Shown: positions 1 to 11,642 of the stretch, piece by piece
Numbering within the stretch: position 1 is the first letter of the stretch
How the letters are laid out: each line of letters starts with the position of its first letter
From: Ascaphus truei
Taxonomy: Eukaryota; Chordata; Amphibia; Anura; Ascaphidae
Length of the DNA: 64,000 nt
Direction of reading: 5' to 3'
NCBI GenBank assembly: GCA_036426205.1
Contig: CM071570.1
Coordinates: 71,870,228 to 71,934,227 of the forward strand
The notes under the pieces: model-generated
The model's input: only the letters and a program-made list of their open reading frames with translations
Databases searched by the model: none
What the model was told of the DNA's origin: nothing
Translations under genes and position numbers: made by a program

Positions 1-566
1 AGTACACAGGTGCACACAAGCGCAATTTAAAATGACATTTTCCTGCTCCAATTGTGTGCCAAAAAAAGCCATTCGTGGCACTTACTACATAAGCCCCTAT
101 ATCTTATTTGTGCAGAGATATAGGGCCATTTTTACTAAGCAGTGCTACTCCATAAGATACATTCCAGCACGGCTCGACAAGGGAAGGGCTGTAAAGTTTC
201 TCCCAGCATCGATGGGGTCTTATGAAGTGGTGCTGCTTAGTAAATATGGCTAATAGTTCTGAAATACTAGCTCAGCTGTAATAACATTGTCTATGTTGCT
301 GGTAAACATGATTTAAATCCTTGCATGCTTGCAAGTCACGTTTGTTTAACATCTAGTAGTTAAATACTTATCTGTTTTTCTTCCAGTCTAGGACGTTTGG
401 TCGCGGTCATTTTGCCGTCTGTGTGCCATTCCCTTTTTCTTCATGTGAGGGTCATTTTGTTAAATTCTTTGGCCAAAACATATCAGGATTGCAGACCACG
501 CCAAGGTGTGCCCTCTTTTGTAAGTCGTATCACTACTGCACCCGCAAAAATCTATCCTAACATCCC
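1..566. other. Intergenic sequence, one repeat scrap
   Basis: No exon or long reading frame is convincing here. Around 440-515 the sequence resembles two other places in the window (about 3990-4070 and 51837-51930): each has a 'taaa..ctttggccaaa' core followed by a 'gccac..caagg'-like stretch. This is probably a decayed short repeat of one family. Confidence 0.4.
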
Positions 567-569
567 TAA

Positions 570-1205
570 GGCCAGGTCCCCGCTGGCTACTGCAGCGCCC
601 ACTGTGGCGGATGCTGCTGGGACAAGAGCTGCCCCACCATGGGGCCGGGCTCGCTGCGAGGGGGGGCGCCATGCCGACAGAAACTCCTGCTCTCAAGAAA
701 ATTGAGAGCAGGACTCACGACGAAGTACTAGGCCATGCCCCCCAGCGGTTCAGCCAATGAGGGTGAACCTGCCGGGTGACATCATGGCCACGCCCCCGTC
801 ATGCCCCCGTCACACACCCCTGTCTTTCCCCTTGCAGCTCACTGCAGACCGAGGAATGCAGCTGCACGCGCCGCCAGCCTTGCAGGTGCGCATGCAGTGC
901 AGGCACTGGGGTCGTTGACTGCTGCATGCGTGCCTGGCATCCTGGCGGCACATGCACAGATAAGCCACGATCTGCAGTCTGCAGGGGAGCGATGGGCTGC
1001 ATGGGGGCAGAGCCATGATGGGGGTCACGGCCATTGCCGGCCAGCGCGTAGCGGCCCGGGAAGACAACATTCTTGCCTTCCCTGCCAGCGTACGCATCAT
1101 CGCACTTTGCGCACCCACACACACACGCCCACTGGGGCCTGCCCCATAGAGGACTGTGCTGTGGTGTATGGTGCGCACGCCGCAGCGTCCATTGGGGACC
1201 TGGCC
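570..1205. mobile_element. GC-rich MITE, TAA-flanked (PIF/Harbinger-like), copy 1
   Basis: A 636-base GC-rich block in AT-rich surroundings. Its ends are perfect 12-base inverted repeats, GGCCAGGTCCCC at 570 and GGGGACCTGGCC ending at 1205. The left flank is TAA and the right flank TTA, close to the three-base TWA duplication typical of PIF/Harbinger elements. Inside are a hairpin (two arms of about 12 bases around 681-707), a CCAAT box at 754-758 and TGACATCA at 777-784. Related copies lie at 50915, 57572 and 60412. The open frames in it are by-products of CpG-rich composition. There is no transposase, so it is non-autonomous. The superfamily is inferred from target site and termini only. 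Confidence 0.8.
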
Positions 1206-1208
1206 TTA

Positions 1209-3320
1209 TGGATGGAGAACTGTCCTAATAGACTGGTCATTCACAGGTGCTGAACAAGATCTGCTATTTACAAAGTGGGATGAGTGAACTTACAACCAGG
1301 AACAATTGTTTACCTATGGAAAGTAACAAACCCACACAATCTTTTGTACTCCACAATATGGCTGCTGATTGTATAAAAAAAAGGTTGTCTCTCATTCAGA
1401 TGCTTTTCTGCTTTATAACCCCACAAAGGTAATTGCAGAGTATAGGTTAATCTATTTGGATGTGTATATACTGTAAGTCAATAGTCATTTTCATAAATCT
1501 CGCAATCTTTCCCCTCTTCCTCTCTCAAGCAAAAGCCCAAAATCCATGTGTTTCCAGCCAGTACTGTAGCAAATCAGACAAAAAGTGCAAGCAAATGTCA
1601 TGTCAAAATGTGTATTTTTACATAGATCATTCTTAATATATACAGCGAAAACTACACATTTTTATTGATTCGTTTAGCATTGAAAATATCAGGGCCCCAT
1701 TGACTGATATGGGAGAATGAACATCTTGGGCTCTATTTTTTTATAAATACAGTTATAGCTGCTACATATTGGGTAGAAAAGTTGTGCCACCAAATGAACT
1801 CGCTGCATACTAAAACATTATCAACAGTATGTACTTTACTATGTTTTAACATAGTTTAATAGTAAAAAAAAACAGTGTTTCACAAACTGTGACATCTTTA
1901 TATAAAAGGGTTTAAGTCAGCTGCCCAAGAACATTTCAGGTTATATTGCTGCTTGCACGGAAATGTGCTTTATTTTGATACTTGAGATGTAAAGACAAGA
2001 TTACAATATACTCTCCTACTGTACCTCTCACTGCAACATCCATTTCCTGATTGTCACATATATTTCCAAAGAATCGTAGGAAGCCTTTAGAAAAGAAGAA
2101 AATAGATTTATTTGAAAGGTACTATGAGGTATATTCTATTCACTCAAGAGCTGTTGCTAAGGGACGATCTTCATAAAGAACAAGAGCGCTTTATAGGAAG
2201 AAATGCTGTAGCAATCCTCTTTAGATCAATATAGAGTACAACAGACACATGCGCACGACCATTATAGATGATAGTTAATATTCTATAGTCTTTATTTCAA
2301 CAGGAATATATGTGTAACAGATATATTTCCTGTTGTTGAAACGCTTATTTTCAATTGTAATTTTTTTAAATAAAAAGGGTAGGTTCAAATTAACCTAATC
2401 TAGCTGTTGTGTCTTTCTGACAGAAAGGACGGGTTAATCCATAGATTTAACATGGGATAATATTAAGTATTAGGTAGAATACATCATTACATTAATTATT
2501 TTCTGCAAACCTTGAAATCTCTCATCCCCAAGATAAACATAGAAAAAGTTACTGGTAAATAAGATTACACTGTAGCAAACTAAAAAGGACTTTAACACAT
2601 TCAATAGAGACAATGTATGTTTGTGGTCGAAACAAATGTAAACAGGGGATTATTAAAGTTTCTTACAATTGGCACACACTATTGGCCAGGGAGATTTATG
2701 CCACTTCAGACAAGATTCACTTTTTGTGATGCTTTCACAGGGGAAAAAAGATGACGGACAAATGTAGATTGTGTTATACTGTATCCAAGAATGTGTATTG
2801 TTTACCACACTCCTCACTCATTCCTGTTGATACTCTGCACATTGCAAGCTTATCCACACAGGTAAAATTCGGATCCTTAGTACATTCACACAAGTGGTTG
2901 TGAAACAGGTAAACTCTGTGTAATGTTTTAGAGCAGGGTTCTTAAAAGCAGTCTCTGAGCTAAATGCAGCCTGCAAAGTGCTTTGATGTGGTCCCCAAAG
3001 ACTTTGTTCTTGCTAATTTCATACTAGTTGCTTATGAGCATATTCAAATCAGAATCAGTCAAAGTGGCCAGTCAAGCTGGTTTTAGATTAAATTCCCTAT
3101 TGATTTCAATGAGGCATTTCAGCTGAAAACAGCCTAATTAGCCATTTGGGCTGTCTCAGGAAGTGAAGAGGTTAAAATCCCTCACTGTTCTAAGCATTGT
3201 TCCAGACCATATCCTAGCTTCAGGTCTGCTAGGCTGGTCCAATTAACACTTTATTGGAAATTGGAGTTTAAAATAAAGGCAGTTGACTCCCTGACCAGTG
3301 TATGAAGTTAGACAAAATCC
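1209..3320. other. AT-rich intergenic sequence, nothing recognised
   Basis: About 2.1 kb without exon-like sequence, tandem repeats or clear transposon ends. It is AT-rich with scattered stops in all frames. A short 'cagggttctt' at 2935 resembles a hAT terminus, but I found no partner end. Confidence 0.5.
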
Positions 3321-3329
3321 TTTCCGGGT

Positions 3330-4380
3330 TTTCATATTCCGGTTTGGAATTTTGCTCTTGCTTGCCCTCTGTGGCTGGATCGTCCATTTTTGCTCCTGGC
3401 AACTTCCTTTAAAAGGACAGCCCTGTTAGCAGGAAGTTGCCGAGCAAAGTTCCAGTTTCTTGCTGTGTTCATGCAACGCGTTTATGCTTTTTGTCTCTCA
3501 CGTTACCAGACCCGGCTCACGTACCTCAACTACCCTTGTCTTCAGCCCGCCCGATCATTGCAAGTACCTCGACTAACCTTTGATTTCATCCTGTCTCAAC
3601 CTCTGCATCCACACCGACTACACAACTCTGCTGCCAGCCCTAACCTTCAGTTTATGACTCACTACTCTATCAGGACTCTGTCCCTCGGCTCAGTTCTTTC
3701 ACCTTCCTACAGTACCTCAACCCTGCGGGTCCGTTTCCTGCTTGAGACAAGCATCGTTACACAATGCTACACAAGCCTGCAAGGAAGTAGGTTCCCAGAG
3801 GGCTTAACAAAACACAAAACCCCAGCGAGCTCTTTTTGGAAACCCCTGAGCCCCCACAAAATATATGTATGTTTTTAAGTGTCAAATGGAGTGCTATTGA
3901 GCGGGGCATATGTATACAACAGACGACAGAGAAGCCCAATGCTACATTCAACATGACAGAAATACACAGTAAAATACTTATATATTCTCTTGAAAAAGGT
4001 TCATTACGTTTAACCCTTTGGCCAAAGCATTGTAAGCTTGCGAGCCACGACAAGGCAGACACCCTAACACTACCAGATAAAATACTAATATACCTCTATT
4101 AGGATTAAAATTCTCATTTACCTCTATTAGGAGGTAGAAAGACCACATTGGATCTATATCCAGTAGAATGAATGCGGGTCCATTTCCTGCTTGAGACGAG
4201 CATCGTTACACAGTGCTACACACGCCTGCAAGGAAGTAGGTTCCCAGAGGGCTTGCCTGGGAATAGCTGGGACTCTCACCCAGCACCAAAACTAGAGCGC
4301 TTCACTACCTTCAAGTGAACAGGCTCACAGAAGACTGATCTGTGGAATAGCTGGGACTCTCCCCATGCACCAAAGCCAAG
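3330..4380. repeat. Interspersed repeat with 82-base direct repeats
   Basis: Bases 3724-3805 and 4173-4254 are near-identical direct repeats of 82 bases, starting 'tgcgggtcc' and ending 'cccagagggctt'. A second pair, 'ggaatagctgggactctc', occurs at about 4259 and 4344. The stretch 3330-3740 is pyrimidine-rich with ACCCGGCT-type motifs like those at 16600-16700. This looks like decayed LTR or satellite-type sequence. No coding capacity is supported. Confidence 0.5.
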
Positions 4381-5440
4381 AACATGTTGTTTTGTTTGCA
4401 AACCTATGCTGTTTTTTTTGTACTTTTATACTACTGACCAAAGTTAATTGTTACCTGTTTTGGCAGATCAACGAGAAGTGCTGGAAAGGGTGCGGAGATC
4501 TTCAATGGCACTAGAGAAGAAATCTGCTGAGCTCCAAAATATAATACAGTAACAAAATAAGCTGTGGAAGAACTGCGCACCATCCTGAAAGAGGATAAGG
4601 CATTAAAGAGATTTTAAACTACCGACAAGCCATTTGTCATGAATCCTGATGCTTGGAAACAGAACGGCTATCTTGAGAAAGTCAAAATGTATGAACATTT
4701 TCAGTTGTGTTTTCTGAGTTCACGCACATGGGTTCCAGGAACTATGATGATATCCTCAGGTAAAATGAAAAGAGGAGAATATAGTGCAATAATGTATGGT
4801 ACAAAATTGGATATGAATAGAAAATGGGGATAATCCCACTCACATTTTATCTAAATTAATCAGGCAATTTGGGGGAAGACCCCTCTGTAACCAAAAACAA
4901 CAACACCTCCTCCAACCGCAGATAAATGGATCCGATTTTCCTCAAACAAACGAAGAGAGATAAATATAGTGCAAACGAGTTTACTATATAATGCTGAAAG
5001 TGAAAATACACCTACACACAGCAAGTAAAAACAGGCGTTTTGACCACTTTAGGTTCGTACGCGATGCTGGAACCATCTTCGAATCCTCACCCTCCACTCC
5101 TCTCCTTCTTCTACACGTGTGCCAGCGACATCACTTCCAGAAAATGGCTGCCACTGGCGTGATGCACGAAGGTAATGTTCTGCAAGCTGTAAGTTTGAAA
5201 GGGGTCGGTTTAACCGTTTCGTTAAGGCGAACTTCCCCAGGCCCCTTGAATGGTTCCCCATGGGAAAAAATGTATGCACATTTTGCACTTCATTTATGTT
5301 GTTGGAGCAATAGGAATTTACAATTACATGTATTAACATTGCCATGAAAACAGAGGAATTATACAAGTACTAGTACATATAACGTTTGGATCTAAAAAGG
5401 TTTTTAATTTCAGTTTCTACGCTGTGTTACAGGAAATGTA
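4381..5440. other. Intergenic sequence, nothing recognised
   Basis: About 1 kb with short open frames only and no family resemblance. The string 'ttcgaatcc' at about 5078 imitates a tRNA B box, but there is no cloverleaf around it. Confidence 0.4.
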
Positions 5441-5544
5441 GGGTTATATTTAAGACACCTTATGGCCCATACCTTTGAATGGGCTGTAAGGAATCTTCTG
5501 GCACCAGAAGATGTCTTCTGAAATAGCCCCACTTACTATATATG

Positions 5545-5790
5545 GCCCATAAGGGCCTATGCAGTAAGCATTCATAAAAAAAATCGCCGGGCCATTTATA
5601 TCGCCGTATTTTGGAGCGTTGCTATCATGGTATTCAGAAAGCTTTGATTGCCTGTCATAGCAAAATTCCCAAAACGGGCGAGTTGCAGGCGGCGATAGGA
5701 TTGACCCTCTGAAAAGGCTTAACACGGCAATTAATTTCTGCTGCAGTGAGAGCCGCCTCTCCCAGCGAAAATCTCGCCCGAAATTTATGT
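5545..5790. mobile_element. Decayed DNA-transposon fragment
   Basis: The sequence around 5622-5648 ('tatcatggtattcagaaag') matches, in reverse orientation, the right inner end of the DNA element at 18599-20679 (near 20580-20600). It is probably a partial copy of that family. The outer ends cannot be fixed. Confidence 0.4.
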
Positions 5791-6017
5791 TTTTTAATAT
5801 ACATTTTATTCCTAGTGTAGATGATCAGGGGGTCTCCGGAGCAGAGCCACATTGGTTTGAGGTCGGGGACCCCGTGCTTCCTGAGATACAGGCCCCGTTA
5901 TGGGATGCCGCCATCTCCTATGCATTGGATTCCTGCATCACATGATCGGGACATTTCCTTGCACAGGAGATACCGGCACCCCATAACGGGGCCTGTATCT
6001 CGGGAAGCAGGGGTACA
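5790..6017. mobile_element. Foldback (MITE-like) element, copy A
   Basis: An inverted repeat: the arm from about 5876 ('gcttcctgagatacaggc') pairs with the arm ending at about 6007 ('gcctgtatctcgggaagc'), about 35 bases per arm with few mismatches. The outer left arm ('ggtctccggagcagagcc') matches the other foldback copies at 19148-19456, 62383-62740 and 63885-64000. The right outer arm is replaced by a poly-C tract. No protein is encoded. Confidence 0.7.
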
Positions 6018-6020
6018 CCA

Positions 6021-6047
6021 CCCCCCCCCCCCCCCCCCCCCCCCCCC
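6021..6047. repeat. Poly-C tract (27)
   Basis: 27 uninterrupted C, then A and six more C. It sits exactly at the truncated right end of the foldback element. Homopolymer length may be unreliable in the assembly. Confidence 0.95.
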
Positions 6048-6094
6048 ACCCCCCATAATGTAAAACCATGATATATTTTTTAACATACAGGATT

Positions 6095-6420
6095 AATACC
6101 CCAGGCCGATGGGCAACCCCAGTGGGCCCGACGGGTGTCAGCAAGCCCCACAGTGCACCCCTCGGGGTGCCCACGGGTGTCTGCGGGCCTCCGTGTGGTC
6201 CCCGCTAGGTGGTGTGGCCTCAATATGGTACCAGCGGGTCCCCAAGGGCCCCAATGAGGTGTTCCCCACAGTTGTGGGGCCCCCGGTTCTTCCCCGCAGG
6301 TTTCTCCTGTGGGTCTGCAGGTGGTACCTGTGGGCATACAGGGGTCCTTGGGTGGTACCCATGGGCATCCAGGGGTCCTCAGGTGGTCTCCATGGGTCCC
6401 CGCAGCCCTGCAGTACCAAT
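6095..6420. repeat. GC-rich degenerate tandem repeat
   Basis: A GGGTCC/GGTACC-rich stretch with imperfect units of roughly 36 bases, for example 'gggcatacaggggtcc' near 6333 and 'gggcatccaggggtcc' near 6362. It is open in several frames on both strands because it lacks AT-rich stops, which argues for a repeat and not a gene. Confidence 0.6.
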
Positions 6421-6464
6421 CCTGTATTGAAAAAAATAAAACATGGCCTACATTTAAATCAATA

Positions 6465-6492
6465 CCCCCCCCCCCCCCCCCCCCCCCCCCCC
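6465..6492. repeat. Poly-C tract (28)
   Basis: 28 uninterrupted C in an AT-rich context. Confidence 0.95.
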
Positions 6493-6791
6493 ACCAAACA
6501 CATACAGTGCCCATTATTTAACACAACATTAGCCAGCATAAATAAAATTAATAATTACAGTTCTACTTACCACACCCAATATGAAGGGATTCATCTTCAG
6601 GAATCTGCAGGTCCTTGTCCTACATTGCCAGAAAGCATACATACATAATATATACATTCTAATGGCCCCTAAACCCTTCATCACCTTATCGGTTAATAAC
6701 GGCTATAGTAATTAAGGGGTTAACCCACCCTGCCCTGCTACCCACCCGGGAGGCCTAACCACCCACCCCGCACCCACTATACCCACCCTGT

Positions 6792-6870
6792 ACCCATTGA
6801 GTAGTATAGTGGTACATCATACCCATATAATAATATGGGCATGATAAGCCACTATAGCACTCAATGGGCA
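6792..6870. repeat. Short inverted repeat
   Basis: Arms 6792-6828 and 6833-6870 form a near-perfect hairpin with a 4-base loop ('acccatat aata atatgggc' at the centre). It is likely a MITE remnant within the repeat-rich stretch 6660-6880. Confidence 0.75.
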
Positions 6871-6954
6871 CCCTAATCAAAATACATTAATGCACAAAAG
6901 ACACAATAATAGAACATTAAAAACCACCAAAAAAAACAATTCAATAAATAAAAA

Positions 6955-7200
6955 CACTAGCCAGCTAATGCAATTAATAAAAGCACTAACCAGCTCAACA
7001 AGGGATTAATTAAACCATTAACCAATCAAAGCAATGAATTACTAAAACAACAAGGAATTAATTGTATCAGTAACCAATCAAATCAATGAATTAATAAAAC
7101 AACAATTAATTAATTGTAACAGTAACCAACAAAGAAATGAATTATGAAAAAATATTGGCAACACAACCATTAAAAGCATTACCCAACACAAGACATTATT
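6955..7200. repeat. 52-base AT-rich minisatellite
   Basis: Units begin 'accaa' at 7021, 7073 and 7125, an exact 52-base spacing, with a degenerate partial unit at about 6989. Each carries 'aatgaatta..aaaac'. Confidence 0.75.
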
Positions 7201-7281
7201 AATTAAAAATGAAAATGAATCGGCAATTTTTTTTTTTTTTTTTAAATAAAGCTGCAAAATGACAAAAAATTACATCCACAT

Positions 7282-7439
7282 AGTAAGGAAACAGAACTAC
7301 TTGTCTGTGTCTGACTCTTTGCTTCCCGAGTACTCGTGCTGTTGGTGGTCAGGAGTCTGTGTGTAACCAGTGCTGTGAAAGTTTCCCTGGGTTGAGTAAT
7401 AGATGTTGTGCCTACCATAGACGAAATTGGAACCTTTCA
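7282..7439 (+). repeat. 5' LTR remnant (R-U5 part)
   Basis: It aligns gap-free to the last 158 bases of the 3' LTR. The U3 promoter part is missing, so the element lost its own upstream promoter. The sequence following 7439 ('ttggtggcagttgtggga') is where the primer-binding site should lie. I could not assign the tRNA. Confidence 0.88.
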
Positions 7440-7665
7440 TTTGGTGGCAGTTGTGGGATCTCCACTGGGTTGGTGAGTAGACTCTGATTTATTGTTTCTC
7501 GCCCTCCCTCTGGGGATCCCAACTGGTAGGAAAATCGAGGGTTTAAGTCCCTGATTTATAAATGGGTAAAAGTCCCTAAAATAGTTTTATGTTCTAAAAA
7601 AGACTGGTTGACATTTTCCCCCGTTTTCTTTTTGTGTCACTATTTCATTTTTATATAAACTTATT

Positions 7666-7851
7666 ATGGGTACTAACAATAGTAAAACCTCTGGAGGTAA
7701 GCCAGAAGTCATTAAATATAAAACTAACAAAAAGAATGACAAAAAGAAAAGTAATGTTAAACAGCAATACAAAGGAGATTATAGGTGGCACACCACTGTT
7801 TTAAAGAAAATTTTTTTAAGGAGTTTACATTTGGTGCTCATCTTCCGTTGA
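7666..7851 (+). pseudogene. Retroviral gag N-terminal remnant
   Basis: A 61-codon open frame starting M-G-T-N-N-S, the pattern expected of an N-myristoylated retroviral Gag, followed by a lysine-rich stretch. It lies about 230 bases downstream of the LTR remnant, the normal place for gag. The frame runs out where unrelated repeat sequence begins. No capsid or nucleocapsid domain is visible. The assignment depends on position plus the start motif. Confidence 0.55.
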
Positions 7852-8000
7852 TCCTGGCGTCCCAAAGCTGGATCCAAAGTAATAGCAAGATAGGAGAAAG
7901 GAAGAGGCACACAAATTGTAGTGGAATCAAATGATTTCAAATGTATTGATGCATCAGAGCTAACAATAGTAAAGTTTCAGGACAAGCAGTCCCTTCCTCA
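7845..8000 (-). mobile_element. Short repeat inserted in the provirus
   Basis: The minus strand reads '..gaggaagggactgcttgtcctgaaac..', a motif of the same style as those near 17545, 26020 and 29360 in this window (gaggaag plus gaaac). It interrupts retroviral sequence between the gag start and env. I associate such motifs with amphibian retroposon ends, which is inference. Confidence 0.4.
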
Positions 8001-8149
8001 GACCAAACACCTCAGACTAAACAGGTCGTCCCTTGTAAACGTAGACCAGATCAAAGTCCTAAAGATTTTGTAGTACAAACAGCTCGAGATTATTATTGTG
8101 ATTTGTGGACAACTTGACAGGAAGGTAAGAGAAATTAAGGTCAAGTAAT

Positions 8150-9514
8150 CCATTACCTAGGGACGGGGCTTTCGACGACTTTCATATACTTATGATCAAG
8201 GGAACTTGTTTAAGGGACCCCGAATGGGTTTGGTTTCGTCCTGACCCAGATTGGAATATGAAATACATGAAAAAATGTGCCGTAGTTTTGGTCAAAATTG
8301 CCCCTTTTGGGTGTGAAATAGAATCTAGGGGACACTATTAACTGCACCCCCTATCCCGCCATATCCCGCAGCCATCTCTCTTTACCCTACATTGTCCACA
8401 CAACCAGCATTCTCAGACAAAGATATAATCATGGCATTAAGTCATCAACACCAGATGGTGTATCAAAGTCCATGTCCTCCTACTCTTTATAAGGCTTAGT
8501 CATCACGATGTGCCCTCTGTCATGAAAGGCATATTGAACACGGGCATCTGGGCTAATAATACCACTAAGACATGCACGATTCATTCCCCCACGCTGTATG
8601 AATGGTTTAAAACCCAGAACCAAACTTTTAAGTCTTGGATGAACACGGGACCCGCTAGTCAATCTTGGGGTATTGGTTGTCGTTGCAGTAACTCTTCGTG
8701 TGACCACAGTTGCACCTATTTGATATCACAAAAGGTCAAAAGATCAAATATAACATGCCCACTCAGAATCAAACTTCCCTACGGGTACTACTGGTTATGT
8801 GGTACATGGGCAACCAAGCATGTGCCTTGTAATCACTCAGCCCCATGCTATCTAGGTTTTGTTCTACCCATCTTCCAGGTGAAACTCAAACTACCTGAGG
8901 GTCGGTTAAGAAATAAGAGGGAACTAACTGTTAAAACTGGTCCAGGGGAAGCTTTTGCTGGTGCTCTATTTCCTTTTTATGGCACTCTTGATTTATATTC
9001 CAAATTAGGACTGCTAGTGGATGATTAATGCTACAAGTAACGCTATAATCAAGCTTACCAATGAACAAGAGCAGATGAGAACTGTAGTCTTGCAGAATCG
9101 TATGGCATTAGATTATCTTTTAGCAGCACAAGGGGAGGTTGTAAGTTAGTGGGCAAGGAATGTTGTACTTACATTGAAGATCAGTCAAAAAATATACACC
9201 ATGATATGGATACTCTAGCAGAAGTTCAATCCAGAATGCAACAAGAACTAACAGGGTTTGACTGGACCTTCGGACTAGGAGAATGGCTAGGTGCATTAGG
9301 AATGAAAATTTTATATGGATTTATAATAGTGATGGCTATATTGCTTGCTGTTCACGTTATTTTTCAATGTACAACATGCCTTATTATCTTTATGTGTAAA
9401 CATTCATCTGTATCAGCTTCCAGCTCTGATTCTATGTATATGTCCACCTCCACGGTTGAAAAGGATGCTAGTATTTTATGCACCTTTAAACCACCCACCT
9501 ATTCTGATCTCTAA
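8150..9514 (+). pseudogene. Retroviral env remnant, broken
   Basis: The longest open piece, 8510-9028 (172 codons), is surface-subunit-like: many cysteines, several N-x-S/T sites, and an R-N-K-R furin-type cleavage motif near residue 140, followed by an A-G-A-L-F hydrophobic start typical of a transmembrane subunit. A stop ends this frame. After a shift in frame, 9149-9514 covers the CCT of a CX6CC motif, a membrane-spanning segment (about residues 50-75) and a cytoplasmic tail. The first cysteine of CX6CC lies just upstream of that frame's first methionine. Stop and frame shift make it non-functional as it stands. Confidence 0.8.
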
Positions 9515-9599
9515 TTATAGAACGAGATACCTAGTAAGAGATAGGTCCTCTATAACCACCATGGTCTCAGAGGTTTCTCCTTTGGAGTTTTTCCTCTCC

Positions 9600-9622
9600 T
9601 GAGAGGGGAATGGAGGGAATAA
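9600..9622 (+). other. Polypurine tract of the provirus
   Basis: A purine-rich run ('gagaggggaatggagggaa') directly before the TG that starts the 3' LTR, as expected for plus-strand priming. Confidence 0.75.
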
Positions 9623-10094
9623 TGTGGACCGGAGTAAAAGTTGTTCTTTTAGAACAAAAGGAGGATTGAAAGGGTTAAAACTCCAACTACAATACATTCT
9701 GTGTTTCTCACAATGTCTATAGATTTCCATCTATGTACCATTTCTTATCTATTCTCAGAACAATAGCCACAGGCCAACTATAAGCAGAAGATACACTAGC
9801 CAACGCCTTGTTAAAAGACACGTGCACATGTTTCCAGCTATAACCATTGTGTTCTTGTTATGCTTTGATGTATGTTATCTCATGTCACGCCCCTTATGAA
9901 CTGTATAAAACTGTCGCTCGTGCTACAATAAATGAAAGTAAGGAAACAGAACTACTTCTCTGTGTCTGACTCTTTGCTTCCCGAGTACTCATGCTGTTGG
10001 TGGTCAGGAGTCTGTGTGTAACCAGTGCTGTGAAAGTTTCCCCGGGTTGAGTAATAGATGTTGTGCCTACCATAGATTAAATTGGAACCTTTCA
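9623..10094 (+). repeat. 3' LTR, full length
   Basis: It runs from TGTGG to TTTCA, 472 bases, with the canonical TG...CA ends. It contains a TATA-like 'tgtataaaac' at about 9901 and the polyadenylation signal AATAAA at 9927-9932. U3, R and U5 are all present. Confidence 0.85.
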
Positions 10095-10377
10095 CCTTTT
10101 TAGAAGTGCTGGCCCTCCGACTACCAGGGAAACAGGAAGCTCACGTACCGCGAAGGCCCAAAACTGCATCCAATGCCAGTTGCCATGAAGATCCGGATCA
10201 GGTACCCAATTCTTCTTTCTTCTATCTTTAATCAGCTTCATCTATCAATGTAATTATTCTTATCTCTTATCGTTCTTCTTTTCAATCCAAAAAAACCCAT
10301 GGTAGATACCAACCGATGTCGCTTCGTCTTCTTGGGCTCAAATGAGGGTCACGGCCTTAAATATGGTGTGATGTCAA
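10095..10377. other. Spacer between provirus and LINE
   Basis: About 280 bases with no recognised feature. The last 14 bases before the LINE form its left target duplication. Confidence 0.5.
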
Positions 10378-10391
10378 AATGGGGCAGGAAC
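10378..10391. repeat. LINE target-site duplication, left
   Basis: AATGGGGCAGGAAC matches 15886-15899 (AATTGGGCAGGAAC) at 13 of 14 positions. The right copy directly follows the poly-A tail of the LINE. Confidence 0.7.
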
Positions 10392-10532
10392 ACCCCCCCG
10401 AACCTATCCATTTTTTTCCCCTCCACCACTATCCTCCCCCCTCTCCCCTCACCACCCCCCCACACATCATTCCCCTCCTCTGCACCTCCACCCTACCTTT
10501 TGCCTAACCCCTCCACCCTCCCCTGTCCCCCA

Positions 10533-10553
10533 CCCCCCCCCCCCCCCCCCCCC
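10533..10553. repeat. Poly-C tract (21)
   Basis: 21 uninterrupted C inside the C-rich 5' region of the LINE. Confidence 0.95.
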
Positions 10554-11642
10554 ACCAACCCCCCACCCAAACACCCCTCACAACAAGACCTCACACCCCT
10601 CCCCCCACAGGTTGTACTAACAGTAAGCAGGGGGAGATGAGCAATACGCCCTAGGCTGAGAGGAGAGCAGTTAAGGGAGAGAAAGAAGTTCCGCCATAGG
10701 GGTGCTCCTGCCAAGGCCAGGCTGACACATATACATCTTGAAGGGATGTTGCATATAGGAGACATTACAGGCTCAAGAGAGAAAGGTTATTGTTGGGTTC
10801 ATGTTTGACCCAGGTTTGTTCGTTCAACCTTAATGACTTTGACTCTACATGATGACTATTGATTAATGCACTTTGTCTACTTTAGGGTCAGGAATCGCTC
10901 ACGGCGGTCGGCTGGTGGGGTATCTGGGTGCTCGGGGGCACCCTCGATGGGGTCCCATCTCGGTGGACCACTCCGTGACCGAGACACAGGCCCCCACTCC
11001 GCATGAGATCTACGGATGGGGCAAGCGAGGATACGTAAGCCCCCAACGCAGAATCCCACAGAGGCATTAACTTCGGGAGTGGGGAGACGTCGGTCCGGGG
11101 AGGCCCCCGAGCGCCAGGATGCGTCCGTGGAGCCGAAGCTGAATTACGCTAAGTCTATAGTTATTGTTTTACTTTTTGAAGTTGTAATAAAGAATGTTAT
11201 GTGATGCCGCAATACACACACAAAGTTCAATGTCGGTGCGAGACACCTTTGGTCTTCGCCGGCGCCTCACAAGGTATCTCATGGAGGTAGTCCATGGGAG
11301 CCAACACGCCCTACAGAGGACATGCCCACAAAGACTGGCACTCCCGATTGACGGGTGCCAGTCGGCGGTCCAACAAACAGGGCATAAGAGACGACTCTGG
11401 ATCAGCCCAGACAAGGCTCTTCCCTTTTTCTTTTTATTTATCCAGTTCTTCCCCCTCTCCTTCCCCCTCTCCTCCCCCCCTTCCCTATCCTTGGGGCTGC
11501 GGGCCTACCATCAGAGCAGGGCAAGGCCAACCCAGGGGCACATACCTATCACAGGTCACACTCACGATAATAGGAGGCCCAGATTTGGACCGCCTCAGAA
11601 CCATAACATCTCTACGCAGATCCCAGACACCAACCTAACTAT

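Larger units (their letters stand above)
7282..10094 (+). mobile_element. Endogenous retrovirus, gamma-type env, badly deleted
   Basis: A provirus remnant on the + strand. It has a 158-base partial 5' LTR, a short gag start, no recognisable protease, polymerase or integrase, env remnants and a full 3' LTR. The internal region is only about 2.2 kb, far shorter than an intact provirus. By eye the shared 158 bases of the two LTRs (7282-7439 and 9937-10094) differ at five positions with no gaps, so the insertion is moderately young. An unrelated short repeat appears inserted at about 7845-8000. The gamma-type assignment rests on the CX6CC motif and the transmembrane-subunit layout. Confidence 0.88.

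Noticed and set aside
801..1253. Overlapping long open frames on both strands
   Set aside because: They lie inside a CpG-rich MITE with inverted ends. Open frames on both strands reflect scarcity of stop codons in GC-rich DNA.
2935..2950. hAT terminus 'cagggttcttaa'
   Set aside because: No inverted partner or eight-base flank could be found.
5072..5090. tRNA B-box-like ttcgaatcc
   Set aside because: No matching T-stem, anticodon arm or A box at the right distance.
6080..6648. Gly/Pro-rich open frames
   Set aside because: Produced by degenerate GC tandem repeats and poly-C tracts; both strands are open.
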